Source: Quisquiliibacterium transsilvanicum
GTDB taxonomy: Bacteria; Pseudomonadota; Gammaproteobacteria; Burkholderiales; Burkholderiaceae_E
Direction of reading: 5' to 3'
Assembly: GCF_014202215.1 (NCBI RefSeq)
Contig: NZ_JACHGB010000009.1
Coordinates: 43,912 to 107,911, forward strand
Length of the DNA: 64,000 nucleotides
Of this stretch, positions 37,728 to 45,573 are shown one piece after another. Below the pieces are notes generated by a model, which was not told the DNA's origin, did no database searches, and worked only from the letters and a program-made list of their open reading frames with translations. Position 1 is the stretch's first letter; each line of letters begins with the position of its first letter. The position numbers and the translations under genes were made by a program.

Positions 37728-37863
37728 TCATCCGTTGTTGTCCGCCAGTTCGACATCGAGCGCATTGCCATCCTTCCAGCGGAAGCAGATGCGCAATTGG
37801 ATGTCGACGCGCTGACGCCTGCATCTCACGAGGCAGGCCGCGAACTTCATCGCCATCGGACCT
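37728..37863 (-). pseudogene. Broken copy of higB toxin
   Basis: The DNA encodes a HigB piece, DEVRGLPREMQ, then in a shifted frame the C-terminal piece RICFRWKDGNALDVELADNNG before a stop at 37728. Compared with the intact HigB at 39017-39301, about 35 internal residues and the N-terminus are missing. The copy begins within 6 bases of the end of vapC, showing where the duplicated block was joined. Confidence 0.68.
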
Positions 37864-37868
37864 ACGGA

Positions 37869-38252
37869 TCAGACGACTCGGACAGTGCTTCCGTAACGGC
37901 CGAGCTTGCCATCCACCGTGAGGAGAATGAGCGGCTCACTCATCGACTGGGCTAGCAGCAAGCGATCGAAGGGGTCACGATGGTCGTCGAAGCCTGGCAA
38001 GACGGTGAGCGTAAGGATGTGGGCGTTCTCGATCGGCAGCCAGGTGAAGCCCATCGATTCCACCTGTTCTGCGAAAGCGGACAAGTCGATGCGGACCTTG
38101 CCCAAGCCAGCCTTGATCGTCAGTTCCCACAGGGAAACGCTGCTGACGAAGGTTTCGTCAGCAGCTTCCACCAGGCTACGGACTTCCTCCGTGACGCGCG
38201 GGTCGCCGGTCTGCCACCAGAAGGCGAAATGCGTGTCGAGAAGCAGCCTCAC
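37869..38252 (-). CDS. vapC: PIN-domain toxin, VapC family
   Basis: A 127-residue PIN-domain ribonuclease toxin. The acidic metal-binding residues are where expected: Asp6 in LLLDTH, Glu43 in SLWELTIK, Asp93/Asp96 in HRDPFDRLL, and Asp114 in LTVDGKL. The GTG start at 38252 overlaps the stop of the antitoxin gene, the usual arrangement. Neutralised by the Phd-type antitoxin encoded just upstream. It appears intact. Confidence 0.88.
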   Translation of the reverse strand: MRLLLDTHFAFWWQTGDPRVTEEVRSLVEAADETFVSSVSLWELTIKAGLGKVRIDLSAFAEQVESMGFTWLPIENAHILTLTVLPGFDDHRDPFDRLLLAQSMSEPLILLTVDGKLGRYGSTVRVV

Positions 38253-38521
38253 CGGCCGACTTCCGGTGCGCCGGGTTCGCCTTCAGGCTCTTGCAGACAG
38301 GAAAACAGCGCGTCGATCGGCGCATCGAAATCGTCATCCATCTGCCAGTCGCGGCCTTTCATGCTCCCCGGTGGCGCGATGCTGCGACGCGTCGGGCGAT
38401 AGGCTGTCAGCCTGGCAACGGGCTGGCCGGACCGCGCAATGAGGACTTCCTCGCCGCGCTCGATCAATTCGAGCAGGCGCGAGAGATGGGTCTTGGCTTC
38501 ATGGACGTTGAAGACCTGCAC
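38249..38521 (-). CDS. Phd/YefM-type antitoxin
   Basis: A 90-residue antitoxin. The first 40 residues have the Phd DNA-binding fold signature (NVHEAKTHLSRLLELIERGEEVLIARSGQPVARL); the rest is an acidic tail (DWQMDDDFDAPIDALF) that should wrap the PIN toxin. The GTG start at 38521 follows a GGAG ribosome-binding site. A perfect dyad 20 bases upstream is a likely autoregulatory operator. Confidence 0.88.
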   Translation of the reverse strand: MQVFNVHEAKTHLSRLLELIERGEEVLIARSGQPVARLTAYRPTRRSIAPPGSMKGRDWQMDDDFDAPIDALFSCLQEPEGEPGAPEVGR

Positions 38522-38541
38522 GGTGGACTCCGATCGAAGTG

Positions 38542-38556
38542 GACTAACAGTTAGTC
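38542..38556. promoter_or_regulatory. Perfect dyad upstream of the phd/vapC operon
   Basis: GACTAACAGTTAGTC is an inverted repeat with 7-base arms and a single central base, 20 bases upstream of the antitoxin start. Phd-type antitoxins repress their own operon from such dyads. The corresponding site in the decayed duplicate has lost the symmetry. Confidence 0.55.
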
Positions 38557-38663
38557 TATCTGAGTCGACACCAAGCCGACACCCGGCCAGTCAGCGTTCG
38601 ATCCGCTGTCCGATGACCAGCGAGGTCTGCGGATAGGCGACGAGCTTCCGTTCCGACCCTGGT

Positions 38664-39011
38664 TCACGCGGCGATCGGCCGAACCTCCGCGGCAAGCCGC
38701 GCGCCCTGTTCGCGCTCGATCGTCTCGATGTCGTACTGCGCCTGCAGGTTCAGCCAGAACTGCGGATCGACGCCGAAGGCAAGGCCGAGGCGCACCGCGG
38801 TGTCGGCAGTGACAGCCCGCTCTCCAGTGCAGATCTCGTCGATGCGCCGTTGCTGCACGCCTATGGACTTCGCCACGCGGTAGCGGGTGATGCCCAGCGG
38901 CTCGATGAACTCAGTGAGCAGCACGTGTCCGGGATGGACTGCGCCGAGCCGCCGGCCAGTCGCGACGTCCTCGTAGTGCTGCGTCCTCAGTTCGCTGCGC
39001 TTGATGCTCAT
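38664..39011 (-). CDS. higA: HigA-type antitoxin
   Basis: A 115-residue XRE-family antitoxin with the HigA/VapI signature HPGHVLLTEFIEPLGITRYRVAKSIGVQ and GERAVTADTAVRLGLAFGVDPQFWLNLQ. It neutralises the HigB nuclease and represses the operon. The ATG at 39011 is 5 bases after the higB stop, toxin first, as usual for this family. A decayed copy lies about 1.3 kb further along. Confidence 0.9.
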   Translation of the reverse strand: MSIKRSELRTQHYEDVATGRRLGAVHPGHVLLTEFIEPLGITRYRVAKSIGVQQRRIDEICTGERAVTADTAVRLGLAFGVDPQFWLNLQAQYDIETIEREQGARLAAEVRPIAA

Positions 39012-39016
39012 ATGGT

Positions 39017-39301
39017 TCACCCGTGGTAGTCCGCAATCTCGACATCGAGCGCATTTCCATCCTTCCATCGGAAGCAGATGCGCCACTGGCCGTCTACGCG
39101 GATGCTCCACTGCCCCCTGCGGTCGCCCTTCAGAGTCTCCAGGCGGTTTCCGGGAGGCACCCGCAGGGTTGCGATGGACGGTGCTGCGTCGGTCATCTTC
39201 AGCTTGCGGCGCGCTGCGCCTTGCATCTCACGAGGCAGGCCGCGGACTTCATGGCCGTCGAAGATGGCGGCGGTCCGCTTGTCCGCGAAGCTTGTGATCA
39301 T
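39017..39301 (-). CDS. higB: HigB-type toxin (RelE superfamily)
   Basis: A 94-residue ribosome-dependent mRNA interferase of the HigB family, starting MITSFADKRTAAIF, with the typical GLPREMQGAARRKL, LKGDRRGQWSIRVDGQWRICFRW and C-terminal DVEIADYHG. The ATG at 39301 gives the family's normal length; an earlier in-frame start adds five residues. Intact and next to its antitoxin. Confidence 0.9.
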   Translation of the reverse strand: MITSFADKRTAAIFDGHEVRGLPREMQGAARRKLKMTDAAPSIATLRVPPGNRLETLKGDRRGQWSIRVDGQWRICFRWKDGNALDVEIADYHG

Positions 39302-39476
39302 GGATAGTATCGCCAAACGGTATTAGTAACATCAACCACTACTTTCAGCCGCCGCAGCGGTTGGAAGCAGCGATCATGCTCCGCCATACGGGCGGATCTC
39401 GTCATCATTGCGATCTGCCGAGATTAGAACCCCCGTTCGAGAGTTCCCGGGCTAGACGTTCGGTGCAATAGGCGAC

Positions 39477-39493
39477 GACGCGGTCGCCGCGTC
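39477..39493. repeat. Short perfect hairpin in the gap before the Tad pilus operon
   Basis: The 235-base gap 39302-39536 holds the inverted repeat GACGCGG-TCG-CCGCGTC (39477-39493), 44 bases before the first pilin gene and without a T-run. It may be an operator or a leader hairpin. The rest of the gap shows no gene; the pilus operon promoter must lie here, but no clear -35/-10 pair was found. Confidence 0.35.
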
Positions 39494-39536
39494 AAATGGT
39501 TCCTGCGCACATCAACCCGCCCAGGAGCCACTCCAG

Positions 39537-39833
39537 ATGAACCGCCTCGCACGCCCCGTTCTTGCCGCTCGTCACCCCGTCGCCCGCCGCCAGGCCGGCC
39601 AGGGGATGACCGAATACATCATCATCGTCGCGCTGATCGCGGTCGCCGCCATCGGCATCTACACGCTGTTCGGCCAGACCATCCGCAACCAGACCGCGGG
39701 CCTCGCGCTCGAGATGTCCGGCCAGGACGCGGCCACCGCCATCGGCAACGCCCAGACCAACGCGAACACGGCGCAGACCAACGCCAACGTCCGCAAGGGC
39801 CTGGACAACTTCAACGCCAGCAACCGCCCCTGA
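39537..39833 (+). CDS. Flp-like class IVb pilin
   Basis: A 98-residue pilin-like protein. After a basic leader, GQGMTEYIIIVALIAVAAIGIYTLF carries the prepilin features: Gly before the cut, Glu at the fifth position after it and the following Tyr of Flp pilins, then a hydrophobic helix. The C-terminus is Asn/Thr/Ala-rich (NAQTNANTAQTNAN). It is the first gene of the Tad operon and a candidate major pilin. The ATG at 39537 follows CAGGAG. Confidence 0.8.
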   Translation: MNRLARPVLAARHPVARRQAGQGMTEYIIIVALIAVAAIGIYTLFGQTIRNQTAGLALEMSGQDAATAIGNAQTNANTAQTNANVRKGLDNFNASNRP

Positions 39834-39861
39834 CCGGCCCCGGCCGCCGCGGAGTCAGGTC

Positions 39862-41289
39862 ATGGACGCCATGTTCGCATCCGTATCCGTGCGCGGCCGG
39901 GCCGCCCAGCGCGGTCAGGCGCTGGTGCTTGCGCTGGTGCTGCTGTTCGCCGGCGCGCTCGGCTTCTACTTCATGTTCAGCACCGGCCAGGTTGCCTCCA
40001 CCCGGCAGCGGCTCGACAACGCCGCAGACGCCGCCGCCTGGAGCGCGGCGCTGTGGCGGGCCCGGGTGATGAACTACCACGCCTATGCCAACCGGGCCAT
40101 CGTCGCGCAGGAAGTCGCCATCGCGCAGGCGGTCACGCTGGCGTCCTGGGCGAAGTACTTCGAGAGCTTCACCACCACCGCGTCCGTGCTGGCCACGCCT
40201 TATCCGCCGGTGGCGGCGGTGCTGCAGATGGGGTCGGACCTCGCACGCACCGGCCGGGAGCTCACCGAGATGGCCTCCGGAGAAGAGGTGCTGGCGCGCA
40301 GCGCTTACAAGCGGCTGCTGGCCACCAGCCAGGAGGTGCTGCACGCATCGGTGGACACCTTCGGCCTGGGCGCAGTCGCCAACGAGGTGGCGCGCGCCAA
40401 CGATCCGCGCTTCTTCGCCTTCGCGCTGCCCGACGAGGGTCAGTTCAGGGCGATGACCCGGCGCTACGCGGACGAGGATCGCGCAAGGCTCAAGGGCGTG
40501 GTGGATGACTCGCTGGACGATTTCGTGGCCGGCCCGCGCGGCATGGACCTCACCCTGTGGCTGCTGCCGAGCAGCTGCTTCGGCAACCCGCTGGTGTCGC
40601 CGACCAAATGGTTCCAGGAGCTGCACAAGCGGGGCGGCACGGTGATGACGCCGGCCTTCGAGCGATGGGAGGCGGCCGACACCCATTCGCTGCACGACTG
40701 GCGTCCCAGCAGCGGCTTCTTCGGCTTCAAGGGCTGCAACCAGCGCGAGGCCATTCCGCTTGGCTGGGGCGCGGCGCAAGCCACCTCCGGTCCGGCCGAG
40801 GCGCCGCCAGAGCGGCCTTCGACGGACGACGGCACCTGGAGCTTCCCGCTGGAGGGCCCGCTGAAGGGCAACCCCGGCGACGTCCGGCACAACGCGATGG
40901 CCGCGGCGCTGGCCGAAGCCGTCATCGCGGGCAGCGGTCATCCCGGCTTCGAGGCCTACAACGGCATCGAGACGGTGCGCGAGCTGGCCTACGAAGCGCT
41001 GGCCAATCCGCGCTTTCCCTCCAGCCGCGTGGCGGTGCTGGCCCGGGCCGAAGCCGGCGACGTGCACACGGCCAACGTGCTCAACGTGGGCGTGGGCCGG
41101 CTGCGGCTGGCCGAAAACTACGCCGGCCGGCGGCTGTGGTCGGTGGGCGCGGCCGAGGTCTACTTCCGGCGCCCCAGCGGCGCGCCGGAGCGACTGGAAT
41201 ACGCAAGTCTCTACAGCCCGTACTGGCAGGTACGGCTGGTCGAACCGAGCGCTGCGCAGCGTGCGCTGGCGGACAACTATGTGCGCTAA
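39862..41289 (+). CDS. TadG-like pilus-associated protein
   Basis: A 475-residue protein with an N-terminal RGQALVLALVLLFAGALGFYFMF anchor and the NAADAAAWSAAL motif of TadE/TadG-type pseudopilin-like proteins. The rest is a large domain predicted to lie outside the membrane. No von Willebrand domain is evident, unlike classical TadG. In other Tad systems such proteins are minor pilus components or assembly factors. ATG 39862 follows GGAG; the 3' end overlaps the next gene by 11 bases. Confidence 0.72.
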   Translation: MDAMFASVSVRGRAAQRGQALVLALVLLFAGALGFYFMFSTGQVASTRQRLDNAADAAAWSAALWRARVMNYHAYANRAIVAQEVAIAQAVTLASWAKYFESFTTTASVLATPYPPVAAVLQMGSDLARTGRELTEMASGEEVLARSAYKRLLATSQEVLHASVDTFGLGAVANEVARANDPRFFAFALPDEGQFRAMTRRYADEDRARLKGVVDDSLDDFVAGPRGMDLTLWLLPSSCFGNPLVSPTKWFQELHKRGGTVMTPAFERWEAADTHSLHDWRPSSGFFGFKGCNQREAIPLGWGAAQATSGPAEAPPERPSTDDGTWSFPLEGPLKGNPGDVRHNAMAAALAEAVIAGSGHPGFEAYNGIETVRELAYEALANPRFPSSRVAVLARAEAGDVHTANVLNVGVGRLRLAENYAGRRLWSVGAAEVYFRRPSGAPERLEYASLYSPYWQVRLVEPSAAQRALADNYVR

Positions 41290-42202
41290 CCCCCGTCCGC
41301 GTCCGCACGCAGTCGCTCGGTACCGGCAGGCCCGCGGGCAGGCGCTGGTCGAGGCCCTGGTGGCGGCCATCGTGCTGGTGCCGTTCGCGCTGCTGATCGT
41401 CTGGCTGGGCAAGGTGCAGACGCTGCAGCAGGCCAGCGTGGCCGCCTCGCGGATGCTGGCCTTCGAGTGCGCCGCCCGCCCGCAGGACTGCCGCGACGGC
41501 GCTGCGCATCCGGAGCTGGTCGATGAGCTGCGTCGGCGCGCCTTCTCGCGCACCGACGTGCAGCCGCTGACCGAGGACCGGGTGATGGACGACGCGCCCG
41601 CCGCAGACCGTAATCCGCTGTGGGTGGACCGCACCAACCGCCCGCTCATCGAGCGTTTCTCCGACATCGGCGCGCGCATCGACCTGCAGTCCTTCGACGC
41701 CGGGCTGTCGCTTGCGTCATCGCAGGGCGGGGGCGGGGTGGCCGATGCAGCCGGCTTCCTGGCGGAGAAGGCGGGGCCCGGCAGGTTCGGGCTGGGTATA
41801 CGTGAGGGCCTGGTGGCGGCGCGGGTACAGGCGGGAATCTCGGCAAGTTCCAGTGCCTCGGACTTCCTGAGCCAGCTCGACTCCATCCCGCTGCGCATGC
41901 GGGCCACCACCGCCATCCTCACGGACGCCTGGAACGCCAGCGGGCCCTACGGCGGCGCCGAGGACAGCGTGGAGACCCGCGTCAGCCAGGGTGCCACGGT
42001 GCTCGCCGCCTGGGAGGCCAGCATAGACGCGCGCCATGCGCTCACGCGCGGGTTCATCGGGCTGATGGGCGCGATCGGGCTGGAGCCGCAGGCGGACGCG
42101 TTCCGCTACCACGAGGTGGATGTCGATCGTGTCCCGGCGGACCGCATCGGGACCGTTGGCGCCGACGCACAGGTCCCGCCTGACGAGGAGCTCATGCCAT
42201 GA
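41279..42202 (+). CDS. TadE/TadF-like pseudopilin
   Basis: A 307-residue protein with a short basic leader and the pseudopilin-type segment RGQALVEALVAAIVLVPFALLIVWLG, including the Glu after the predicted cleavage site. The remainder is soluble and not recognisable. It overlaps both neighbours (11 bases upstream, ATGA downstream), so it is coupled with the pilus genes. A minor pilin role is inferred. Confidence 0.68.
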   Translation: MCANPRPRPHAVARYRQARGQALVEALVAAIVLVPFALLIVWLGKVQTLQQASVAASRMLAFECAARPQDCRDGAAHPELVDELRRRAFSRTDVQPLTEDRVMDDAPAADRNPLWVDRTNRPLIERFSDIGARIDLQSFDAGLSLASSQGGGGVADAAGFLAEKAGPGRFGLGIREGLVAARVQAGISASSSASDFLSQLDSIPLRMRATTAILTDAWNASGPYGGAEDSVETRVSQGATVLAAWEASIDARHALTRGFIGLMGAIGLEPQADAFRYHEVDVDRVPADRIGTVGADAQVPPDEELMP

Positions 42203-42984
42203 GCCTGATCCTGACGATTGCGCTCGCCTTCTCGCTTGCGGCCATGGCGCCCCTTTCAGCGGCGTGGACCGGTTCGGCGCTGGAGCTGCCGTTCCGGGCG
42301 CGGATGGAGCCGGTGATCGAGGACGGCGAGATCGAGGGCCGGCGGGTGCGCGTGGCGCGCTTCACCACGCCGCTCCAGGCGGACGAGCTGGCACGTGTGG
42401 TGCGCCGTGAGTGGCGCGGCGCAGAGGGGGCGGATCTCGTCGAGACGGGTCTGCCCGGCTGGCGGGTGCTGTCCTCGTGGAGTGCGGAGGGATTCAGGAC
42501 CTTGCAGTTCCGTCCTGGTCGATCTGGGGGCAGCGAGGGGGTGCTGAGCGTCTGGCCGGCCGGCGGTGCGGATGGCGTGTCAGGTGCGGGCGGCTCGGGA
42601 ACGGGCGGCTCGGGAACGGGCGGCTTGGGCGCAGGCGGCTTGGGCGCCGGCGCCGGCTTTGGCTCGGCCGGGGCCGCGCTGCCGGGTCCCGAACTGCTCC
42701 CCGAGGGCAGCGCCGTGCTGCGGCGCTTCTCTGCGGTGGACGCGGGCCGGCGCGGCCAGACGCTGGTGGCCGTCGCCGAGGGCAGCCCTTCATGGCTGGC
42801 GGACGCGATCGGGCAGCGTCTGGCGGCGCGCGGCTATGCGCCGGACCCGGTGCTGCACTCGGCCGGTGCGCGCGGCGAGGCCAGGCGCTTCAGGCGCGCC
42901 GATGCGGAGGTGGTGTTCACCGTGTCCCCGGCCGGACCCGGCCGCAGCGGCGTGGTGCTCCATGCAAGCGGGGCCGCGCCATGA
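42199..42984 (+). CDS. Periplasmic protein of unknown function in the Tad operon
   Basis: A 261-residue protein with a signal peptide (SLILTIALAFSLAAMAPLSAAWT). Two small alpha/beta halves (about residues 25-115 and 160-260) are joined by a Gly/Ser repeat linker encoded by 15-base tandem repeats. The two halves look alike in pattern but cannot be assigned to a family. Overlaps on both sides tie it to the pilus operon. Confidence 0.65.
   Translation: MSLILTIALAFSLAAMAPLSAAWTGSALELPFRARMEPVIEDGEIEGRRVRVARFTTPLQADELARVVRREWRGAEGADLVETGLPGWRVLSSWSAEGFRTLQFRPGRSGGSEGVLSVWPAGGADGVSGAGGSGTGGSGTGGLGAGGLGAGAGFGSAGAALPGPELLPEGSAVLRRFSAVDAGRRGQTLVAVAEGSPSWLADAIGQRLAARGYAPDPVLHSAGARGEARRFRRADAEVVFTVSPAGPGRSGVVLHASGAAP
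42588..42646 (+). repeat. 15-base tandem repeats coding a Gly/Ser linker
   Basis: About four copies of a 15-base unit close to GGCGGCTCGGGAACG, the last two diverged to GGCGGCTTGGGCGCA. They encode the linker between the halves of the periplasmic Tad-operon protein and could change length by slippage without breaking the frame. Confidence 0.7.
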
Positions 42985-43160
42985 GCCGCCGCGTGTTTCC
43001 AGCGGGGCGCCAGCGCGCCCAGAGCTCGGTCGAGTACTTGATCGTCGTCTCGCTGCTGGCGCTTGCGCTGGCCATCGGTCCGGACAGTGCGCTGGAGCAG
43101 CTCTTCCGCGCCTTCGCCGACCACTACCAGAAGTTCACCTACGCGATGTCACGCCCATGA
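42981..43160 (+). CDS. Small Flp-like pilin
   Basis: A 59-residue protein, the size of a true Flp pilin, with the leader MSRRVFPAGRQRAQ and the motif SSVEYLIVVSLLALALAIG (Glu-Tyr after the cleavage site, then the helix). It starts with an ATGA overlap and ends with one at cpaB, where flp genes are often found. Either this or the gene at 39537 is the major pilin. Confidence 0.75.
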   Translation: MSRRVFPAGRQRAQSSVEYLIVVSLLALALAIGPDSALEQLFRAFADHYQKFTYAMSRP

Positions 43161-44140
43161 AACCGCTCGCCTTCCTCGCCCGTCACCGCAACCTGCTGCT
43201 GCTGGCCGCTGCGCTCGGCCTCGGCGCGCTCGCCGCCTTCGGGGCTCGCGGCTACCTCAGCGAACAGCTGGCCATCGAGCGCGAGCGGCTCGCGCCGCGC
43301 CAGCCGTCCATCCAGGTGGTGGTTGCCAAGCTGGACCTCCGCCGTGGCGAGACGGTCAGTGCCGAGAACATGGCGGTGCGCGACATGCCGCGCGAGTTCC
43401 TGCCGGCCGGAACGGTCACTCCAGACCGCTTCGATGCGGTCGCCGGAGCCCGCCTGCTGCAGCCGATGCGGGCCGGGGAGCCGCTGCAGAAGCTCGCGGT
43501 GGCGGCACCCGACTCCGGTGCGTTCTCCGCGCGCTTGCGCAGCGGCGTGCGTGCGCTCACCGTCGCTGTCGACGAGGTGAACTCGCTGTCCGGGATGCTG
43601 CAGCCTGGCGACCGCATCGACCTGATGCTCTCGGTGCGCCTGCCGGGAAGCAGCGGCGCACCGCTGCCCCAGGAGATCACTCGCGCGCTCATGCAGGACG
43701 TGCGGGTGCTGGCCACCGGGCGGCAAGTGCGGCCGGGCGACGACGAGCGCCCCGGCGCCCGGGCCTACACCGCGATCACCATCGAGGTGAGCCCCGAGCA
43801 GGCACAGCGCCTGGTGGTGGCGCAGCGCAGCGGCAAGCTCACTGCGATGCTGCGCAACCCTGGCGACCGCGAGCCGGTGGCGCAGCGGCCGCTGGACGTC
43901 TACGGGCTGCTGGGCATGGAGCGGGGCGCCGCCACCGCTCCGCCGCCTTCGCCCCCGGAGGTGATCGTCGGCGGCCAGGGACCGCTGCGCAATGCCGACC
44001 GGCTGGCCCAGGCGCTGTCACAGGCGGCAGCCGCGATGGCGCCAGCCGCGGCACCTCCAGTCGCTGGTCCGCCCGCCGTCACCGGGCCGCTCCCTTCGGG
44101 TGGCGCCAATCCTTCCGCCGCCGTCCCCGCCGCCCGCTGA
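43157..44140 (+). CDS. cpaB: Tad pilus assembly protein CpaB/RcpC
   Basis: A 327-residue protein with an N-terminal membrane anchor and a SAF domain (VVVAKLDLRRGETVSAENMAVRDMP), then the RcpC domain (GVRALTVAVDEVNSLSGMLQPGDRIDLML). CpaB sits in the periplasm and works with the outer-membrane secretin. The last 80 residues are Ala/Pro-rich. It precedes cpaC, as in most Tad loci. Confidence 0.9.
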   Translation: MKPLAFLARHRNLLLLAAALGLGALAAFGARGYLSEQLAIERERLAPRQPSIQVVVAKLDLRRGETVSAENMAVRDMPREFLPAGTVTPDRFDAVAGARLLQPMRAGEPLQKLAVAAPDSGAFSARLRSGVRALTVAVDEVNSLSGMLQPGDRIDLMLSVRLPGSSGAPLPQEITRALMQDVRVLATGRQVRPGDDERPGARAYTAITIEVSPEQAQRLVVAQRSGKLTAMLRNPGDREPVAQRPLDVYGLLGMERGAATAPPPSPPEVIVGGQGPLRNADRLAQALSQAAAAMAPAAAPPVAGPPAVTGPLPSGGANPSAAVPAAR

Positions 44141-44159
44141 TTCCCCGGAGCCTCCTGCC

Positions 44160-45557
44160 ATGAAACGACTGTTCCGCCCGTTCGTCGCGATGCTTGCCGC
44201 GTGCCTCACCGGGGCCGGGGCCTGGGGCTCGCCAGAAGGCATGCCGCTGCCGCCCGCCGCGCTCGAACTCTATGTCGGTCAGGCCCATCTGCTGGACGAA
44301 CGCGAGGTCAGGCGAATCGTCATCGGCAACGGCAAGGTCATCCAGGCCACTGCGCTGGACGACAAGCAGGTGCTGATCATTCCCGAGGCGCCCGGGCAGA
44401 GCACGCTGCACCTGTGGGCGCGCAACGGCACCCAGCGCTCCGTAGTGGTCAACGTCATCGCGGCCGACGCCGCGCGTCTCGTCGACGAGATCCGCGCGAT
44501 GCTCGGCGGGGCCTCCAACGTGCGCACGCGGGTGGTCGGCGACAAGGTGGTGGTGGAGGGCGGCAACCTGTCCGACGAGCAGGCCGGCCGGCTTGCGGAA
44601 GTCTCCAAGCGCTATCCGCAGATCGTCAACCTGGTCAGCCGCGTGGGGCTGGAGCGGATGATCGCGATGGACGTGAAGATGGTCGAGATCCGCCGCGACC
44701 AGCTCGAGAACCTGGGTGTGCGCTGGAGCGGCAACATGTCCGGCCCGGCTTTCGGCATCGCGGGCGACCTGCATCGCAGCGGCGCGATGCGCCCCGGCGG
44801 CATCGCCGAGGGGGTGGCCGGAATCGAGGTGAGACCGCGCCTCGCGCCCTTCGTCACCAGCCTGGGCATCGTCAGCTCGCTCACCTCGATGATTAACCTG
44901 ATGGTGCAGAACGGCGACGCGGCGATGCTCGCCGAGCCCAGCCTGTCCTGCCGCAGCGGAGGCAGCGCGAAGTTCGTCGCCGGCGGCGAGCTGCCCATCC
45001 CCTTCACCACCGGCCTCGGCAATGCCTCCGTGCTGTTCAAGGAGTACGGGGTGAAGTTCGACGTCAGCCCGGTGGCCAGCGAGAGCGGCGTCATCGCCGC
45101 GAAGATCGCCACCGAGATCTCGGCGGTCAACTTCGAGGTGATGGTCAAGGACGTGCCCGGTCTCACCAAGCGGCGCGCCGAGACCGAGGTGAACCTGCGC
45201 GAGCACGAGACCCTGGTCATCGCCGGCCTGCTCTCCGAGGAATCCTCGCACAGCATCGACCGGCTGCCCGCGCTGGGCGAACTGCCGGTGCTGGGGCGGC
45301 TGTTCAGGTCGCGTGCGTTCCGCGATCGCCAGACCGAGCTGGTGGTGTTCATCACGCCGAGATTCGCTGACGTCGAGCGGCCTGCTGTGCTGCCGACCGG
45401 ATCGGCCGCGGTCTCAGCGGGTGCCGGGCAGGCCGAGGCAGCCGCGGGGAGTCCGGCAGGGGACAGGGCCGCGCCTCCGCCCGCCGAGCGCCTGCGCAGC
45501 GAGCCGGTCCTGCAGTCCTACCAGCGGGCCCGCAAGCGGGTTCGGATGGTCGAGTGA
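44160..45557 (+). CDS. cpaC: Tad pilus secretin CpaC/RcpA
   Basis: A 465-residue outer-membrane secretin with a signal peptide, an N-terminal pilus/BON-type domain (ELYVGQAHLLDEREVRRIVIGNG, VVGDKVVVEGG) and the secretin domain (about residues 225-400) ending RRAETEVNLREHETLVIAGLL and LPVLGRLFRSRAF. It forms the outer-membrane channel for the pilus. The start at 44160 is 19 bases after cpaB. Confidence 0.92.
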   Translation: MKRLFRPFVAMLAACLTGAGAWGSPEGMPLPPAALELYVGQAHLLDEREVRRIVIGNGKVIQATALDDKQVLIIPEAPGQSTLHLWARNGTQRSVVVNVIAADAARLVDEIRAMLGGASNVRTRVVGDKVVVEGGNLSDEQAGRLAEVSKRYPQIVNLVSRVGLERMIAMDVKMVEIRRDQLENLGVRWSGNMSGPAFGIAGDLHRSGAMRPGGIAEGVAGIEVRPRLAPFVTSLGIVSSLTSMINLMVQNGDAAMLAEPSLSCRSGGSAKFVAGGELPIPFTTGLGNASVLFKEYGVKFDVSPVASESGVIAAKIATEISAVNFEVMVKDVPGLTKRRAETEVNLREHETLVIAGLLSEESSHSIDRLPALGELPVLGRLFRSRAFRDRQTELVVFITPRFADVERPAVLPTGSAAVSAGAGQAEAAAGSPAGDRAAPPPAERLRSEPVLQSYQRARKRVRMVE

Positions 45558-45573
45558 AGCGCGGAGCACAGCC

